From NCBI GenBank assembly GCA_014706295.1, contig JACSVZ010000007.1, positions 8,300,808 to 8,364,807 on the forward strand: a stretch of 64,000 bases of DNA, in the 5' to 3' direction. Positions within the stretch are counted from its first letter, which is position 1. Each line of letters starts with the position of its first letter. This stretch comes from Lycocorax pyrrhopterus obiensis. Lineage: Eukaryota; Chordata; Aves; Passeriformes; Paradisaeidae. The position numbers and the translations under genes were made by a program. The notes under the pieces were generated by a model. That model made no database searches, was not told the DNA's origin, and saw only the letters and a program-made list of their open reading frames with translations. Of the stretch, positions 61,251-64,000 are shown in pieces.

Positions 61251-63801
61251 CCCAGGGCAGATCCCGCCCAGCCAGGACATTCTCCAGGCCCTCCCGTGAT
61301 TTTCTCTCAGTTTGCCCTCGAGTGTGCCCTGACCACCACGTTCAGCTCTGCGTGCTGTCAGGAAGAAGTGCCAGACTCAAGCCAGGCTCTGCTACTAATG
61401 AATTCGGGATTTCTTCCAGTGACCTATCTAGATCTGGGACTTGTTTGGGGTTTTTTCCAAACTCAAGGCAAGGCAACCCGGTCCAGTAGAGGGTGTCGCT
61501 GCCCATGGCAGGGAGCGGAACTGAACAATCTTTAAGGTCGCTTCCAACCCAATCATTCCAGGATTCTGTAAAAATAATGCCAGAGTGCTTTTGTTTCCCC
61601 TATCTCCTGCGAATGAGCCAGCACAGTCCTTTCCGAGAAAGGGAGGTGGCCTTCGATTAGAAAGCCACTTGTTCCCAAGCTGTCACTGCGTGGCCCGGCA
61701 CGGACACGGAGCTTCCTCGGTCTGTCAGAGCCAAGAATTCCCTCCCTGCGTGTCTCTGAGTTGTGCAGAGCAGCCCTTGAATCCTGTCCTCTCCTCGCCC
61801 AGGCCTGCAGTAATCCGTCCACTGCTTGCCTAATCCTGTTGGTGTAACAATAAACAATCCTAAATGGCCACTGTCAAATGTCTTAAGAGTAGTAAACTTA
61901 AGGTGAAGAGAGCACAGGGGTGGCAACAGCTCAGACACAGGAAAAAAACACACCCCCAGGATGGCAGAGGCGGTGTTTGTGGGCAGGCAGCAGTAAGGAT
62001 TGTAGAATATCCTACAGAGATCACCAAGTCCAGCTCCTGGCCCTGTACAGGACATCCCCAAGTTGTTCTCTGGGCTGCTCTTATCACCTGGGGATCATTC
62101 ATAAGAGTCCAAACAAGGCAAGAGCCTTACCTGGCAGGTTAAACCCTGGTGGAGGTGAAGGTGGTTGTTGCTGCTGGTGGTTCCCAGTGGTGTTGGTAGA
62201 TCAAGGTGTTGGTACAGAACGGAGTTTCATTGATGTGCTGCTTTGCTTTAAGCAGTACCCACGTGAATTGAAGTTTTGAAGGACCTGTTTGTATGGAGTG
62301 GACCTCTCTCCTGGATCCTGATCATTGCCGGGAAGGGATCTATGGAAAAACAAGGCTTATTTTCAGTACAGGTGCACTCTCTCACTTGGGGTTTCATCCC
62401 CATGCAGAAATGCTGAGGAGAAGGGACTGGTAATACATATTTTGTTATTTTTTTTACATTTTAACTGCATTGCTGAAACTGCTGAGGGGCCTGCAGAGGC
62501 TCTGCCCCATTTGCCCAGCCGGGCCCCGGTGCCTGGCTGTGATTACAGCCGGACAATGTGTGTCACAGCCTGCTGGAACAAATGCCTGGCATCACCTGAA
62601 ACAGGCACAGTCCAGGGCTTAGGGTAAGACCAAGGGTCAAGTGTCTTCCTGGTAGGACCAGGAAATTACCAGAGCAGATACTGAGAAACTGCATCTGTTT
62701 GGAAAAGGTTTAAAAAGCAGTAAGAAAAGGTGCTGGAGCCTCACAGATGAATTCACCTGTCCTGGTCCCATCAGTTGGACACAAACAAAAGCCTGAATTT
62801 CTGACTGCTTGAAGGGAAGGTCCCCTGTTCTTTATTCCCCTCTGTGATTCCTGGAGCTCAGTTACGCTGGTTGGGGATGAAGTTTGGAAATTAGTACTAC
62901 TTCTCTTCATCCATCATTTCTACAGATTTATACTTCTGGGCAATTTCTGTAGTTTATAAACTTTAAAGTTTGCTGTATCTTGTGACAGCAGCCCAGTTGT
63001 TCTGTACTATGGCACAAACCAGCCTTCAGGCAGTGTTTAAACACCACTCAGTGCTGTTGTGCTCTGTCAGTAACAAGTGTTTACATTCTCACCTGCGTTG
63101 AGCAAAATGCTTCAGATTTCTCAGGCTGGCTGGCTGTTTCCAACAGACTGGTTTTCTTTCCTTAGCCATCGACGAGTACAAGCCCCTGGATGCCACCACA
63201 AACCCCTCCCTGATCCTCGCTGCGGCTCAGATGCCTGCGTACCAGAATCTTGTGGATGATGCTGTTGCCTATGGGAAGAAGCTTGGTGGGTAAGTAAAAG
63301 AGGGTTTTAACCTCAGCAGACCTATATTTAAAATGCCTTATTTATATACAAACAACATACTGAGGTTTCCCCCTCGTGTACTTGTGGGTTTGTCTCCTGC
63401 CCCAAAAGGCCTCAACACTTTAAGAAAAATTCCTTACGCCCATTCCAGATGTGCTTTTAAGAAGTGCATCCCCATTTCCCAGCTCACACCTGGCCCTCCT
63501 TGCTCAGGAAAACAGCAGCATTATAGGAAAGAGTGTACAAAGGCTAATCCTGCTGGCAGGACAGAAGTGGCTCATTTGAACTCTGGAATTTAATGTTAAA
63601 TGGGCTGTGAAATTTGATCGTCAAATCCATAGCAAAGTGTAAACTCACCTTTTTTTTACCCCCATAAATGCTTTTGCTCTTTGTGGTTTTCAGGTCAGAA
63701 GAGGAGCAGATCAAAAATGCTTCTGACAAACTTTTTGTATTATTTGGAGCTGAAATCCTGAAGAGGATACCTGGCCGTGTGTCCACAGAAGTAGATGCAA
63801 G
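60974..63801 (+). CDS. TALDO1: Transaldolase (TALDO1), right copy, exons 1-3 only (cut by window edge)
   Basis: Second TALDO1 copy, transcribed rightwards, head to head with the left one. Coding exons visible: 60,974-61,070; 63,166-63,289; 63,694-63,801; the window ends in intron 3. The 109 complete codons translate to the same residues as the left copy, and all visible splice sites are intact (donor at 63,802 GT, acceptors at 63,164-63,165 and 63,692-63,693 AG). There is at least one silent difference in exon 2. Whether exons 4-8, including the one with catalytic Lys142, exist downstream cannot be seen. If the inverted repeat is real, this is a second, possibly functional, gene. If it is an assembly artefact, it is the other allele. 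Confidence 0.9.
61469..61574 (+). repeat. CR1 3' fragment in TALDO1 intron 1 (right arm)
   Basis: 'tagagggtgtcgctgcccat', 'aaggtcgcttccaacccaat', 'cattccaggattctgta'. Mirror of 32,055-32,160. Confidence 0.9.
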
Positions 63802-64000
63802 GTTGGCTCTTTTCCCTCTGGGTTACCCTGGATATTTGTGCATGCAAAAAGAGACCTGAGTTGGAGAAAGATTTCTTGCCTAGAAGACCAGTGAGACTTA
63901 TATTGTTAATATTTAAGAGTGTGGATTTCCCTTAGTTTGACTAGAACTCTGTAACAAAAAGAAGTAGCTGTGACCTTGGATTTTCGTAATCTTCCTGCTG

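Larger units (their letters stand above)
46898..64000 (-). repeat. Right arm of the large inverted repeat (runs off the window)
   Basis: Reverse complement of 29,629-46,734. Observed differences include a silent C/T in TALDO1 exon 2 (GAC here, GAT in the left copy), a silent CCA/CCG in the RAD51-like terminal exon, a (CAAAA)8 against six units, a 5-base insertion near 54,790, and deletions of about 5 and 11 bases near 55,505 and 55,910. Pairing is continuous to base 64,000, so the true end lies outside. Confidence 0.97.

Noticed and set aside
1..64000. Bacterial-type systems, CRISPR arrays, tRNA or rRNA genes, endogenous retroviruses
   Set aside because: Scanning both strands showed no spaced direct repeats, no tRNA-like cloverleaf or B-box, no rRNA blocks and no retroviral gag/pol/env-like frames or paired LTRs.

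Overview
This window is vertebrate nuclear DNA, most likely from a bird. Coding exons are short, carry GT/AG splice sites and sit among long introns. CpG islands mark promoters. The dispersed repeat is CR1, the dominant avian retroposon; more than a dozen 5'-truncated copies share the same 3' tail. There are no operons, ribosome binding sites, CRISPR arrays or phage genes. All names are recognised from the translated sequence by eye, with no database search.

Left part (1-26,400): CEND1, a small neuronal membrane protein, has its whole coding region in one exon at 4,798-5,190 (+). GATD1 (formerly PDDC1) could be rebuilt completely as eight coding exons between 14,770 and 20,330 (+), 219 codons, with a CpG island at its first exon. 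The space between is intron, UTR, CR1 fragments and simple repeats.

Middle (26,400-33,200): TALDO1 (transaldolase) lies on the minus strand, tail to tail with GATD1. All eight coding exons could be joined to a 337-codon reading frame. The order CEND1-GATD1-TALDO1, with TALDO1 convergent, is as I recall it for human chromosome 11p15.5.

Right part (29,629-64,000): the sequence folds back on itself. Everything from about 29,629 to 46,734 recurs as its reverse complement at about 46,898-64,000, around a roughly 163-base non-repeated spacer. Paired coordinates sum to about 93,630-93,654 throughout. The arms are nearly identical but carry substitutions, several 5-16 base indels and a different (CAAAA)n length. 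The repeat runs off the right edge, so its full size is unknown. Each arm holds the TALDO1 promoter and first exons (the right copy is cut by the window edge after exon 3), a decayed RAD51 copy with a perfectly preserved last exon, several CR1 copies, a minisatellite, and half of a large GC-rich island at the symmetry centre. This is either a real large palindrome with head-to-head TALDO1 genes or an assembly product in which two haplotypes were joined nose to nose. The sequence alone cannot decide.

The functional genes do not form a pathway: TALDO1 is a pentose-phosphate enzyme, GATD1 a glutamine-amidotransferase-like protein of unclear function, and CEND1 a neuronal differentiation factor. 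They share a conserved neighbourhood only.
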